Origin: Sulfuriferula thiophila
GTDB lineage: Bacteria; Pseudomonadota; Gammaproteobacteria; Burkholderiales; Sulfuriferulaceae
Assembly: GCF_003864975.1 (NCBI RefSeq)
Contig: NZ_BHGL01000003.1
Span: 186,001-250,000 of the forward strand
DNA length: 64,000 nt
Direction: 5' to 3'
In this document: one piece after another, positions 9,445 to 17,975 of the stretch
How the letters are laid out: every line of letters begins with the position of its first letter
How positions within the stretch are numbered: the first letter of the stretch is position 1
Notes under the pieces: model-generated
What the model was told of the DNA's origin: nothing
Database searches by the model: none
What the model saw: the letters and a program-made list of their open reading frames with translations, nothing else
Made by a program: the position numbers and the translations under genes

Positions 9445-11415
9445 ATGCACTCTACTCTTGGCCTTGTTATCCTGTTATTAGCCGCTGCCGTCGTGGTATC
9501 GGCGCTGTTTCGCGCATGGCGACTGCCGTCCATGCTCGGCTTCCTGCTGGTCGGCATTTTAATGGGGCCGCATACGCTAAACTGGATTCCCGATACACCT
9601 GAAACGCGCCATCTGGCTGAGTTCGGCGTGGTTTTCCTGATGTTCAGCATCGGTCTGGAGTTCAGCCTGCCTAAACTCAACGCCATCCGCACCACGGTAT
9701 TAGGCTTTGGCGGCGCCCAGGTACTGAGCTTCATCCTCATAGTCATACTGATTGCCACTGGCGTGGGCCTTCCCTGGACCGCCGGTCTGGCGCTCGGCGG
9801 TGCACTGGCGATGTCCTCTACCGCCATCGTCAGCAAAATGCTGGCCGAACGACTGGCGCTCCAGTCCGAACACGGACGGCAGATGATCGCGGTGCTGCTA
9901 TTCCAGGATCTGGCCGTGGTGCCATTGCTCATTCTCACCCCCACTCTGGCTTTGGGCGGAGACCAGCTCTGGCAAGCCCTGCTGGGCGCCAGCGCCAAAG
10001 CCGCGCTGGTATTGGTGCTACTGCTGTTCGTCGGCCAGAAACTGATGCGCCCATGGTTTAGCTGGGTGGCAAGTCACAAGTCCTCCGAACTGTTCATGCT
10101 CAATGTGTTACTGATTACGCTGGGCCTGGCCTATCTCACCGACCAGGCCGGCCTGTCCCTGGCGCTGGGCGCCTTTCTGGCCGGCATGCTGATCTCGGAA
10201 ACCGAATTCCGCTATCAGGTAGAAGATGACATCAAACCATTCCGCGATGTGTTGCTGGGCTTGTTCTTTATCACCATCGGCATGTTGCTGGATTTGCATG
10301 AAGTGTGGCGCCACTGGGCGTGGGTCAGCCTGATTCTGGTCGCGCTGATACTGAGCAAGACCGCTATTGTCTGGAGCATAGGACGCGCCTTCGGCAACGA
10401 GTCGCCTGTTGCTACCCGCACTGCGCTGGGTCTGGCGCAAGCAGGAGAGTTTGGTTTTGTACTACTGGCGCAAGCCGGCGGGCTGGGATTGATCGGCGGC
10501 ACGCCGCTACAAGTCGTGCTCGCAGCGATGGTGCTATCGATGATGCTGGCACCGCTTATTATCCAGCACTCCGATGCTATCACCCGCCGCCTGTGTGGTG
10601 CCGAGTGGGCAGGACGCGCCCGTGAACTGCACGACATCGCCATCAAGAGCATGGGCGCCGACGGACATTTGATTGTGTGCGGTTATGGACGCAGCGGGCA
10701 AAGTCTGGCCAGACTGCTGGAGTCTGAAGATATCGCCTATATCGCGCTGGATGCCGACCCTTCCCGGGTCAAGGCTGCCTCAGCGGCAGGTGAAACCGTG
10801 GTGTTCGGTGATGCGTCACGCCGTGAAGTATTGATGGCCGCCGGACTTAATCGCGCCCGCGGCATGGTCATCACCTTTGCCGACCTGCACGCCGCCATGA
10901 AGATACTGGGGCTGGTGCAGGAAATCCGGCCGGATTTGCCTGTAATTGTACGTACGCTGGATGAAACCGATCTGGATAATCTCAAGCAGGCTGGTGCCGC
11001 CGCTGTCGTGCCGGAAGTGCTGGAAGGTTCGCTGATGCTGGCATCGCACGCACTGTTGTTACTGGGCGTGCCATTGAGCCGGGTATTGAAAAAACTGCGC
11101 AATGTGCGAGAACAACGCTACGGTTTGTTACGTGGTTTCTTTCGTGGCGCAACCGATGAAGACGCCCAGCTCAGCGAAACCGCCCAGCCGCGTCTGCTCT
11201 CGGTGCTTATCACCGAGCAGGCTGCGGCCGCAGGCAAGACCATCGCCGAAACCGAGCTAGCCGAACTGGAAGTAGAAGTACTGGTGGTCCGCCGCCGCAA
11301 TATTCGCGGCCTGGATCCGCAGCCCGACATGCAGATACTGGCGGGCGATGTGCTGGTATTGCGCGGTATCCCGGAGAATCTGGCTACCGCGGAAATCCAG
11401 TTATTGCAAGGTTAA
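9445..11415 (+). CDS. CPA2 family monovalent cation/proton antiporter (Kef/YbaL type)
   Basis: 656 residues from ATG 9445, which has TTGAGG just upstream; a TTG at 9409 is an unlikely earlier start. The first ~380 residues form a Na+/H+ exchanger membrane domain of about twelve segments. A Rossmann-type RCK/TrkA-N domain follows (HLIVCGYGRSGQSLARLLE, then VVFGDASRREVLMAAGL) and a TrkA-C domain ends the protein. The architecture fits KefB/KefC or YbaL potassium efflux proteins; no KefF/KefG partner is adjacent, so glutathione gating is not supported. Its TAA lies in TTAA (11412-11415), which is also the stop of the convergent pseudopilin gene. Confidence 0.88.
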   Translation: MHSTLGLVILLLAAAVVVSALFRAWRLPSMLGFLLVGILMGPHTLNWIPDTPETRHLAEFGVVFLMFSIGLEFSLPKLNAIRTTVLGFGGAQVLSFILIVILIATGVGLPWTAGLALGGALAMSSTAIVSKMLAERLALQSEHGRQMIAVLLFQDLAVVPLLILTPTLALGGDQLWQALLGASAKAALVLVLLLFVGQKLMRPWFSWVASHKSSELFMLNVLLITLGLAYLTDQAGLSLALGAFLAGMLISETEFRYQVEDDIKPFRDVLLGLFFITIGMLLDLHEVWRHWAWVSLILVALILSKTAIVWSIGRAFGNESPVATRTALGLAQAGEFGFVLLAQAGGLGLIGGTPLQVVLAAMVLSMMLAPLIIQHSDAITRRLCGAEWAGRARELHDIAIKSMGADGHLIVCGYGRSGQSLARLLESEDIAYIALDADPSRVKAASAAGETVVFGDASRREVLMAAGLNRARGMVITFADLHAAMKILGLVQEIRPDLPVIVRTLDETDLDNLKQAGAAAVVPEVLEGSLMLASHALLLLGVPLSRVLKKLRNVREQRYGLLRGFFRGATDEDAQLSETAQPRLLSVLITEQAAAAGKTIAETELAELEVEVLVVRRRNIRGLDPQPDMQILAGDVLVLRGIPENLATAEIQLLQG

Positions 11416-12041
11416 ATGTTTTTGCAGACTACGTATACATTGGTGCCATCATCAACGTAATTCGTTGTAGGCGGATCCGTTATCGCTGGAGCATTACCTG
11501 TTCCTGCACTAACAACAGCTTTAACTTGCCCGGTTGTGGCATCACCATCATCAAACTGGCTGTCTACCGCTTGCGCGATTTTTGCCGGCAGATTCGATGA
11601 GCACACCACTAAACCGGCAAAACCCAATGCACCATTCTGCACACCGGTAATACCTGAGGCCGCATTTTGAGGGGGCGATTTATCTGTTGTGGCACCTGCT
11701 ATCAATCCTGATAAACGCAAATGCTGCCAAAAATATGCGGCCTCGGATGCTCCATTGGTACTATTATAACTTCCTTGAACAGCGCCGTCGCCATCACCAT
11801 TTTTTGTTCCAGTCCAGCGAGTCGCCGCATTAGGATCATCCCCAGGAATCGCCCGATACCGGTCCTGATAGGCATAATAAGCCGCCGACGTGCCATTAAA
11901 GTCATTCACCACATTCCGGATTTTGGCCTGGGTGATCAACTCCTGCCCCTTGAGTATCCCGCCCAGCAACAATCCGACTATCACCAGTACGATCGCGATT
12001 TCGATCAATGTAAATCCGCTTTGCTGCTTAGTGCCGACCAT
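11412..12041 (-). CDS. Type IV prepilin-like protein (pseudopilin)
   Basis: 209 residues from ATG 12041, which has GGGAG at 7 bases; an ATG at 12047 is too close to that site. The class III leader is short (MVGTKQQSG) and the cleavage/methylation motif is G-FTLIEIAIVLVIVGLLLGG with the conserved Glu5. The globular part has AYQDRYRAIPGDDPNAATRW and a GDGDG stretch that could bind calcium, plus two cysteines placed for a C-terminal disulfide. The gene stands alone, 3 kb from the main pilus operon, behind a sigma-54-like promoter. It could be the major pilin, since the other pseudopilins are inside the operon. The prepilin peptidase is not in the window. Confidence 0.85.
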   Translation of the reverse strand: MVGTKQQSGFTLIEIAIVLVIVGLLLGGILKGQELITQAKIRNVVNDFNGTSAAYYAYQDRYRAIPGDDPNAATRWTGTKNGDGDGAVQGSYNSTNGASEAAYFWQHLRLSGLIAGATTDKSPPQNAASGITGVQNGALGFAGLVVCSSNLPAKIAQAVDSQFDDGDATTGQVKAVVSAGTGNAPAITDPPTTNYVDDGTNVYVVCKNI

Positions 12042-12093
12042 CTGCATACTCCCTACCTTTAAGTTATTATTGATATTTTGTTATATTTGTATA

Positions 12094-12109
12094 AGCAAAA
12101 AACACACCA
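12094..12109 (-). promoter_or_regulatory. Candidate sigma-54 promoter of the pseudopilin gene
   Basis: The minus strand reads TTGGTGTGTTTTTTGC. GG and GC are separated by exactly 10 bases and the -12 part TTGCT fits the consensus perfectly; the -24 part keeps only TGG. The predicted start is near 12083, leaving a leader of about 40 bases. Confidence 0.5.
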
Positions 12110-12174
12110 AATTTTAACATGTCAATAAGCTAAAAATACCACACTCCGTTTCAAAACGCATTACCACAACGGTC

Positions 12175-12200
12175 AAATATCGCCATAAATGACGATATTT
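12175..12200. promoter_or_regulatory. Interrupted palindrome, possible enhancer for an NtrC-class regulator
   Basis: AAATATCG (12175-12182) and CGATATTT (12193-12200) are perfect inverted arms with a 10-base centre. The palindrome is centred about 95 bp before the predicted start at 12282 and about 105 bp before the one at 12083, a usual place for a sigma-54 upstream activator site. The rest of the 280-bp spacer 12048-12327 is AT-rich and holds no gene that I can see. Confidence 0.45.
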
Positions 12201-12255
12201 CAATACGCGCATCGCAATCGTACCCATAACACAAGAACCATGGAACGCGATAAAC

Positions 12256-12271
12256 TGGCACAATACGTGCA
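12256..12271 (+). promoter_or_regulatory. Candidate sigma-54 promoter of the histidine kinase gene
   Basis: TGGCACAATACGTGCA matches TGGCAC-N5-TTGCA at all but one consensus base, with GG and GC 10 bases apart. The predicted start is near 12282, 46 bases before the ATG. This is the best sigma-54 match I noticed in the intergenic regions of the window. Confidence 0.6.
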
Positions 12272-12327
12272 GCAAGTAAGCACACAACCCTGCCGCGCGA
12301 GCTTAATATCATAATTCCAAATAATTA

Positions 12328-14010
12328 ATGAAAATATTACCCTCACTTAACGCCATACCTGCCGACCGCTGGCTGGGCATTATGTTGCTGACACTCCATA
12401 GCGCAATTGCGTTTGGCCTGGACAGCTACTGGACGCGCGGGTTTTTATTGCTGCATTACGGCGCTTTTTTATTCTGGCAACCTTTGCTCTCCGACATCAA
12501 ATCCAGCAACCCACGCATTATTACCATGATCATTGTCAGCGCCGGCTTGCTGATATTACTGGACTGGTGGCTAATCGCGCTCTGGATTGCAGCACTGATT
12601 GGCCTGATCGGCGCAAATGCCGTTGCAATTCGCACCCGCCGGCAACGCTGGATATACACACTGGCACTGACCTATTTACTCGCCATTCTGGTGGCCTGGG
12701 TCATGCTGCAAATTTTCCACTCTGGCACATTGCCGCCCATATTGCTGTATACGATACGGTTTGGCTTGCTGGCATTACCATTAGCAATATTATTGATACG
12801 CCCTAGCCAGACCGAGCTCAAAGCGTTAAGCGTGGTCGATGTTTTTTATGGCCTGATGCTGTTTTTATTAATACTGGTTCTGGTATTGGGCAGCTTTACT
12901 GTCGTTGCCGTAACAGGGATGCCTTATTTACAGGCACTCATGCTCACTCTGTTTACACTGGCTTCCATCCTGCTACTGCTCAGCTGGCTGTGGAATCCGC
13001 ACGCCGGATTCGGCGGGTTAGGGCAAATGCTTTCGCGCTATCTGCTGACGGTCGGACTGCCATTTGAGCAATGGATTGCACAATTGGCCAAATTTGCCGA
13101 TAACGAAACCGAACCTCAGCACTTTATCCAGCAGTCGGTAGCGCACCTCTCTACGTTACCCTGGCTGACGGGTGTCAGCTGGCGTACTGATAAGCTACAT
13201 GCGTTAATCGGGGCAGCTACATCGCACCAGTTTACCTATAGCCACCACCAACTGACGCTGAACTGGTACACCCCGCGCCCGCTTTCCCCGGCATTGCAAA
13301 TTCATGCTCGCCTGCTCTCGGAGTTGCTCAGCTATTTTTACGAAGCCAAATTACGCGAACAGCAATTACGCCATAATGCTTACAGCCAATGCGTACATGA
13401 AACAGGCGCACGACTGACGCATGATGTAAAAAACCTACTGCAGTCAATGAACACCCTGGTTTCCGCAGCGCAATCCAGCGAACCCGATCAGGCTGATGCG
13501 CTACTGGCACTCATGCAACGCCAGTTACCCCAAGTAACCCAACGCTTGCAAAACACGCTCGACAAGCTGCAAACGCCGCAACAAATCGACAGTCAACTGA
13601 TTGCAGCATCGGCATGGTGGTCACAACTGACTGCACGCTACAGCCATTGCAATGTCATCTTCGACACACCATTCATCGCTTATGACTGGGAATTACCACA
13701 AGATTTATTCGATAGCGTAGCAGACAATTTAATCGCCAACGCCCAGCGCAAACAACAGCAGGATGCATCCATACGCATCTCCGTACATCTGGTGTGCGCG
13801 GAGAAAAACACCCTTAGCGTCTGTGATTCAGGCGATCCCGTACCTGAATCTATCGCACCATACTTATTGGAAGCGCCGATAAATTCGGAGCATGGCCTGG
13901 GCATAGGCTTGTATCAGGCAGCAAAACAGGCCGAACAAAACGGCTATACGCTGCAATTAACGGACAACCAGCCAGGTGCGGTATGCTTTGCCTTAAGTTC
14001 GGCGACCTAG
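12328..14010 (+). CDS. Membrane sensor histidine kinase, PrsK-like
   Basis: 560 residues. Seven or eight membrane segments fill about residues 15-222. A linker (about 235-350) could hold a GAF-like fold. The kinase core has H-box THDVKNLLQSM with H365, N-box DNLIANAQ (N467/N471), G1 DSGD (500-503) and G2 GLGIGL (523-528). The HDVKN form of the H-box, many N-terminal membrane spans and the short HATPase resemble PrsK, the kinase paired with PrsR in PEP-CTERM/exosortase strains; this is judged by eye. No receiver gene is adjacent; the likely partner is at 25036. The leader has no clear ribosome site. The stop TAG lies in CTAG shared with the convergent antiporter. Confidence 0.82.
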   Translation: MKILPSLNAIPADRWLGIMLLTLHSAIAFGLDSYWTRGFLLLHYGAFLFWQPLLSDIKSSNPRIITMIIVSAGLLILLDWWLIALWIAALIGLIGANAVAIRTRRQRWIYTLALTYLLAILVAWVMLQIFHSGTLPPILLYTIRFGLLALPLAILLIRPSQTELKALSVVDVFYGLMLFLLILVLVLGSFTVVAVTGMPYLQALMLTLFTLASILLLLSWLWNPHAGFGGLGQMLSRYLLTVGLPFEQWIAQLAKFADNETEPQHFIQQSVAHLSTLPWLTGVSWRTDKLHALIGAATSHQFTYSHHQLTLNWYTPRPLSPALQIHARLLSELLSYFYEAKLREQQLRHNAYSQCVHETGARLTHDVKNLLQSMNTLVSAAQSSEPDQADALLALMQRQLPQVTQRLQNTLDKLQTPQQIDSQLIAASAWWSQLTARYSHCNVIFDTPFIAYDWELPQDLFDSVADNLIANAQRKQQQDASIRISVHLVCAEKNTLSVCDSGDPVPESIAPYLLEAPINSEHGLGIGLYQAAKQAEQNGYTLQLTDNQPGAVCFALSSAT

Positions 14011-15254
14011 AGCAACAAGAAACAGCTTGCCGCAACCACAGTAGGTGGCAGCGCACCCAACAGCAACCCCATGGCGCCAATCGACTGATCCTGAAATCCT
14101 TGCCGGAGCAAGGTCACTCCGGCAGGATTGGGGGCATTGGCAATTACCGTTAAGCCTCCGCCCGTTACCGCACCCGCTACCAGCATATACTTGGCCGGAT
14201 CAGACATGCCCTCTATCAAAGAACCCAGATAGGTCAAAGCCGCATTATCGGTAATTGCAGTTAAGGCTACCGTACCAAAGAACAGACTCAATGGCGCCAG
14301 ACTGGAAACGATAGGCTGCAACCACCATTGCTGCATTCCACCCAAGATCACCAGACCCGCCAGAAAAAATCCGACCAGCAAACCCTCTTTCAAAATCAAG
14401 GGAGCCTGATATTGCGAATAGGCTTGGGTATAACCTAAAAAGAACAGAAAGAGACTGATAAAGATGACCGGATGATGCGCAAATACCACCACACCGGCTA
14501 AAAATACCGCATGAATCAAGCCGACGAATACCGGCACCCGCTGCTCATCCGTCTCCGGTATCTTTTTGACCAACAGATACTTATGCAGCATGAACGTCAG
14601 CGCCGTCGCGTTCACCACCACAGCCAGCGCCGCTTTCCAGCCAAACTGGCTGAACATGAACAAGCTGTCCCAGTGCCATCCGGCTGCCACCATCAGTACT
14701 GGCGGCGCGGCATAACTGGTCAGCGTGCCGCCAATAGACACGTTCACAAATAATCCACCCAGAGCCGCATACTTCAGATATTCCGGCACGGCGGCATTGA
14801 ATACAGGACGATACAGCATCAATGCCGCCAACGTCATCGCTGCCGGTTCAGTAATGAGCGAGCCAAATAACGGCACCGCAGCCAGACTCAGCCATACCTG
14901 CACCGACAATGTCGGTAACGGCAGCAAGCGCGCAGCAGACTGTATAGCGGATTCAAGCCAGTACAATATCGGCCTGGAAGCAGCCACCACCATTACCACA
15001 AACACAAACAATGGCTCCGTATACTGTTTGCTCTCAACATACACTATTGCCGCATGGCCATCAGCAATGACAGCCATCGCCACCACCATCACCATTGCCC
15101 AGAAACCGAACACTACCTCCACCTCACCCAGCAGATGGAAGATGCCCGCATGCGCAGGATAGCGATGCGCCAAGCGCTCAAATCCTTTTACCGAAAAGGT
15201 ATGCACCAATGCCAAACCGAATAAAACCGCAGAAACCAGTTGCAACGTCGTCAT
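14007..15254 (-). CDS. Putative Na+/H+ antiporter (PF07399-like)
   Basis: 415 residues from ATG 15254, which is preceded by AGGGTGG at about 8 bases; GTG 15266 lies on that site and is unlikely. About ten membrane segments are seen. Conserved-looking parts are GSLITEPAAMTLAALML, GGTLTSYAAPPVLMVA and ALTAITDNAALTYLGSLIEG, which resemble the NhaD/ArsB-like putative Na+/H+ antiporter family. It begins 14 bp after the last pseudopilin gene, so it is probably cotranscribed with the pilus operon, an unexpected companion. Confidence 0.75.
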   Translation of the reverse strand: MTTLQLVSAVLFGLALVHTFSVKGFERLAHRYPAHAGIFHLLGEVEVVFGFWAMVMVVAMAVIADGHAAIVYVESKQYTEPLFVFVVMVVAASRPILYWLESAIQSAARLLPLPTLSVQVWLSLAAVPLFGSLITEPAAMTLAALMLYRPVFNAAVPEYLKYAALGGLFVNVSIGGTLTSYAAPPVLMVAAGWHWDSLFMFSQFGWKAALAVVVNATALTFMLHKYLLVKKIPETDEQRVPVFVGLIHAVFLAGVVVFAHHPVIFISLFLFFLGYTQAYSQYQAPLILKEGLLVGFFLAGLVILGGMQQWWLQPIVSSLAPLSLFFGTVALTAITDNAALTYLGSLIEGMSDPAKYMLVAGAVTGGGLTVIANAPNPAGVTLLRQGFQDQSIGAMGLLLGALPPTVVAASCFLLL

Positions 15255-15268
15255 ATTTAAATCCACCC

Positions 15269-16003
15269 TCAGGGTAACTGCCCTGCATTAACCAGTTGCC
15301 CATATAGAATATTGGGCGATAGCCATATTACCACGTCATCAAATTCTCCGGTTTGCGCACCTGCCGGCATAGGCGTGTGACTGATGAACACGGGGTTATT
15401 ATCCAGATTGGCAGCTTCATCGGCACTGGCACTGCCAGTTGCCCCATTTTTACCCAAGGAAAAAATTAGCGCAGGAGGCGCGTTCTGATCTGCTGACGTC
15501 AAGGCATTTGCGGGATCACTGCCACAACTGACAGCGCTACTTCCTGTGGCCGATACACACACGCGCAATTCAGCCTGCAATGCAGCCAATCCGGCATTTT
15601 TCATACCATTCACGGTAGTAAATGCCGATCCTCCGGTCTTGGCCACCGCGTAGCGCACACGATTCCCCCAGGCGTCCAGCAAATAACCCTGAGTATCGAG
15701 ATGGCCTAATCCCAAACTCACCGCTGGCACATAGCCATCATAGGGATTAGTACACACCCCGCCCCCTTGCGGGCTTTCATTGCCGCTACTTGCCGTCGAT
15801 GCCGGACATGGCAGCCGCCCGTTACGGATGGCAAAACCCAGCACGGCATCGTTGACCTCATTCAACATCTGCGTGGTTTCAGCCAGCCTGCGCTGCTCGA
15901 TCTGCGCGTTCAGCGGCACCAGCGCGCCGCCGAGCGCCAGCGTCAGGATAACCAGCACCAAGGCCAGTTCTATCAGCGAAAATCCGGTTTGGGCTTTAAA
16001 CAC
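15269..16003 (-). CDS. Pseudopilin of the MSHA-like operon
   Basis: 244 residues starting at GTG 16003; GGTGA lies about 9 bases upstream and the start overlaps the end of the previous gene by 8 bp. The leader MFKAQTG is followed by FSLIELALVLVILTLALGGAL with Glu5. The C-terminal region has LPCPAS..., GYLLDAWGNRVRYAV and a ladder of cysteines, as in pseudopilins annotated prepilin-type cleavage/methylation protein near MSHA genes. Its LPCP box resembles the LPCPD box of the neighbouring 16955-15996 protein, suggesting related folds. Confidence 0.82.
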   Translation of the reverse strand: MFKAQTGFSLIELALVLVILTLALGGALVPLNAQIEQRRLAETTQMLNEVNDAVLGFAIRNGRLPCPASTASSGNESPQGGGVCTNPYDGYVPAVSLGLGHLDTQGYLLDAWGNRVRYAVAKTGGSAFTTVNGMKNAGLAALQAELRVCVSATGSSAVSCGSDPANALTSADQNAPPALIFSLGKNGATGSASADEAANLDNNPVFISHTPMPAGAQTGEFDDVVIWLSPNILYGQLVNAGQLP

Positions 16004-16955
16004 AATGTATCACCATCATAGCGCTACTTGAATCCATGCTTCCGCTGCAATACTTGAGATTGATTTGCACGTGATCCTGCGCTGCGGTAACAATGTAGGG
16101 TGACGTTGAGCCTGATGTCAAGTCGTTGAACCAGCCATTCGATCCCAGCGGATCTGCAAGCGAAAACCCCAACGTCTTATACGGAATAAAACCGGCAAGC
16201 CGACCGATTTGCTGAACACCCAACTGCTCTGCAGTGGCATACGGATCAGCAGCATACAGATAAGGTGGTGCCAAATTCTTTGCAATCTGCTGCAACACCA
16301 GTCGCTCGACCTTGCGAAACACATCAGCGCTGGAAATGGCCAGCACAATGTCATTAAACGCGGTATCTGCAACTGCTTGAGACACATACACCGTATCGCC
16401 ATTGGCATTATCGCCCTCCAGATAATTGCCGACCGTATTCTGCTGCGCAGAAGTCCCACGCTGCTGCGGAACAATAGCAACACCTGGTGAAAACAGTACA
16501 GCAACCAGATGCGCAGATGTGTTCATCTGCAACATCCCGGCCGTTGCCAGGCTATTTACAGCTATCTGAGACTGGGCATCGCGCGCATCACTGGATAATA
16601 CATACCACAAACGCTCGCCATTACCATCACGTATATCATTCAACCCCAGTGTACGCCAAGGCAAGCGCCCAATATAACCTGGGCACTGGGCACCACTAAG
16701 AAGCTGGGCGACACCGTCATTATCGGTATCCGGACACGGCAGGCTGCCGGGATGACTCGCGTCGCTCAACGCACGACCGATCAATGCTGACCGCGCCATG
16801 GCTAGCGCACGGGCTGTTACCGCACCGGATTCCTGCCGGCTGGCCATGTGCCCATACAACCAGCCCAGCGCGATCATGCTCATGATCACTGCCAGTACCA
16901 GCAACACCGCACCTTGCTGGTGACGGATCAAACGACATTCAGGGCACGGCAACAT
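15996..16955 (-). CDS. PilX/GspK-like membrane-anchored minor pseudopilin candidate
   Basis: 319 residues from ATG 16955, chosen for AGG at 7 bases; the frame can be extended to TTG 16991, overlapping the previous gene. RHQQGAVLLVLAVIMSMIAL is a hydrophobic N-terminus like PilX, MshP or GspK, without the usual Glu5 and without an FTLIE box. A large extracytoplasmic domain follows with SLPCPDTDNDG, LPWRTLGLNDIRDGNGE and LWYVLSSDARD. It lies between the MshK-position gene and the GTG-started pseudopilin. The structural class is inferred from the N-terminus and place. Confidence 0.6.
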   Translation of the reverse strand: MLPCPECRLIRHQQGAVLLVLAVIMSMIALGWLYGHMASRQESGAVTARALAMARSALIGRALSDASHPGSLPCPDTDNDGVAQLLSGAQCPGYIGRLPWRTLGLNDIRDGNGERLWYVLSSDARDAQSQIAVNSLATAGMLQMNTSAHLVAVLFSPGVAIVPQQRGTSAQQNTVGNYLEGDNANGDTVYVSQAVADTAFNDIVLAISSADVFRKVERLVLQQIAKNLAPPYLYAADPYATAEQLGVQQIGRLAGFIPYKTLGFSLADPLGSNGWFNDLTSGSTSPYIVTAAQDHVQINLKYCSGSMDSSSAMMVIHCV

Positions 16956-17400
16956 TATCAACCTGCACAGAATCATCCCGCTCATCGGCAAGCGGCGGCA
17001 AGGTCAGCGGCGCTGCCGGGACGATGGGCTTAACCGCCGGCTGGGAAATCTCGTAGGTTTCCAGCACCCTTCCGGCCTGATGATCAAATGCCTGCCCCGG
17101 CTTTAACGCAGGTGTCGCAGGCAGCTTAAGCTGACCATCGTTCAACATGGACTGATCCACATAGCGTGTCTGCCCATTTACCCATATCGTATTCACCCCG
17201 TCACTGCGTATGACATAACCGTTGTAATGCGCGTCTTTGGGCTGTGCATGTAATGGTCGTGGAGTGAGTGGTTTATGCTGGTTATCGATTTGCTGACGCT
17301 GTTGCGGAGTATAAAACAGACGACCAACCGGCTGCGCAGCGAGTGCATCCGCCATAACCAGCCAGCCCAATGCCAAAATGAGAATTGTGGCTAGCTTCAT
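16939..17400 (-). CDS. Small exported pilus-assembly protein at MshK/PilP position
   Basis: 153 residues from ATG 17400 (MKLATILILALGWLVMADALA), a clear signal peptide. The mature part has GRLFYTPQQRQQID and YNGYVIRSDGVNTIWVNGQ, a short beta-rich module, and a Pro-rich C-terminal tail. It overlaps the PilO-like gene by 4 bp. Position after PilN- and PilO-like genes fits MshK, PilP or the GspC periplasmic domain that touches the secretin. I do not recognise a named family with certainty. Confidence 0.6.
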   Translation of the reverse strand: MKLATILILALGWLVMADALAAQPVGRLFYTPQQRQQIDNQHKPLTPRPLHAQPKDAHYNGYVIRSDGVNTIWVNGQTRYVDQSMLNDGQLKLPATPALKPGQAFDHQAGRVLETYEISQPAVKPIVPAAPLTLPPLADERDDSVQVDNVAVP

Positions 17401-17975
17401 ACTGCCGCCCCCGGTTCCAGGGTATGCCACACGAACTCACATTGCACCTGCAGTGGCTGCAACCCGGCAACATGACTCAACGCACACTCGCGCACGGTGA
17501 AAATACCGGGCTCGCGTTTGCGCAAATCATCCAATAGCTGCGCGAAAACACCTTCATGCGGCACACTGGCACTAAACTGCACGGCTGTATCCATCAACGT
17601 TAATGTACCAACCATGGCATCAGGCTGATGCGGTTTTTGCGGTTCAATATCAAAACTCGCATCCTTCAATCCTAACTTGGCACTCTCCTCAATCAATATC
17701 TGATTCCATGCCAGCCGCTGATCATTACCCACAAAACCAGTGCGCTGCAATCGACGATATTCAACCAGATACTGTGCGATCCATTGCTCATCCTGAGTTG
17801 TTTGCGTGATTTTCTGATTCAGCACAGTCAGCTCGGCCTGTAGCTGCTGCTGTTGTCGCTGCACCTGATCAACCACAGCTACACGCTGAGACAACCAGAT
17901 CGCAACGACGACCAGCACCATGAGCAAACTCAAGACAGGCAGAATCAGCGACTTAAACATTGAAGACTCTTTCAT
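17397..17975 (-). CDS. PilO/MshJ-like inner-membrane assembly protein
   Basis: 192 residues: one membrane span (about residues 10-27), a coiled coil (VVDQVQRQQQQLQAELTVLN) and a ferredoxin-like periplasmic domain. This plan matches PilO/GspM/MshJ, which dimerise with PilN/GspL and connect the cytoplasmic ATPase to the secretin. ATG 17975 overlaps the GspL-like stop; a second ATG lies at 17960. Confidence 0.68.
   Translation of the reverse strand: MKESSMFKSLILPVLSLLMVLVVVAIWLSQRVAVVDQVQRQQQQLQAELTVLNQKITQTTQDEQWIAQYLVEYRRLQRTGFVGNDQRLAWNQILIEESAKLGLKDASFDIEPQKPHQPDAMVGTLTLMDTAVQFSASVPHEGVFAQLLDDLRKREPGIFTVRECALSHVAGLQPLQVQCEFVWHTLEPGAAV

Noticed and set aside
9390-9998. Minus-strand frame of 202 codons opposite the CPA2 antiporter
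   Set aside because: Ser/Arg/Pro-rich shadow of a well-supported membrane transporter with no ribosome site or domain.
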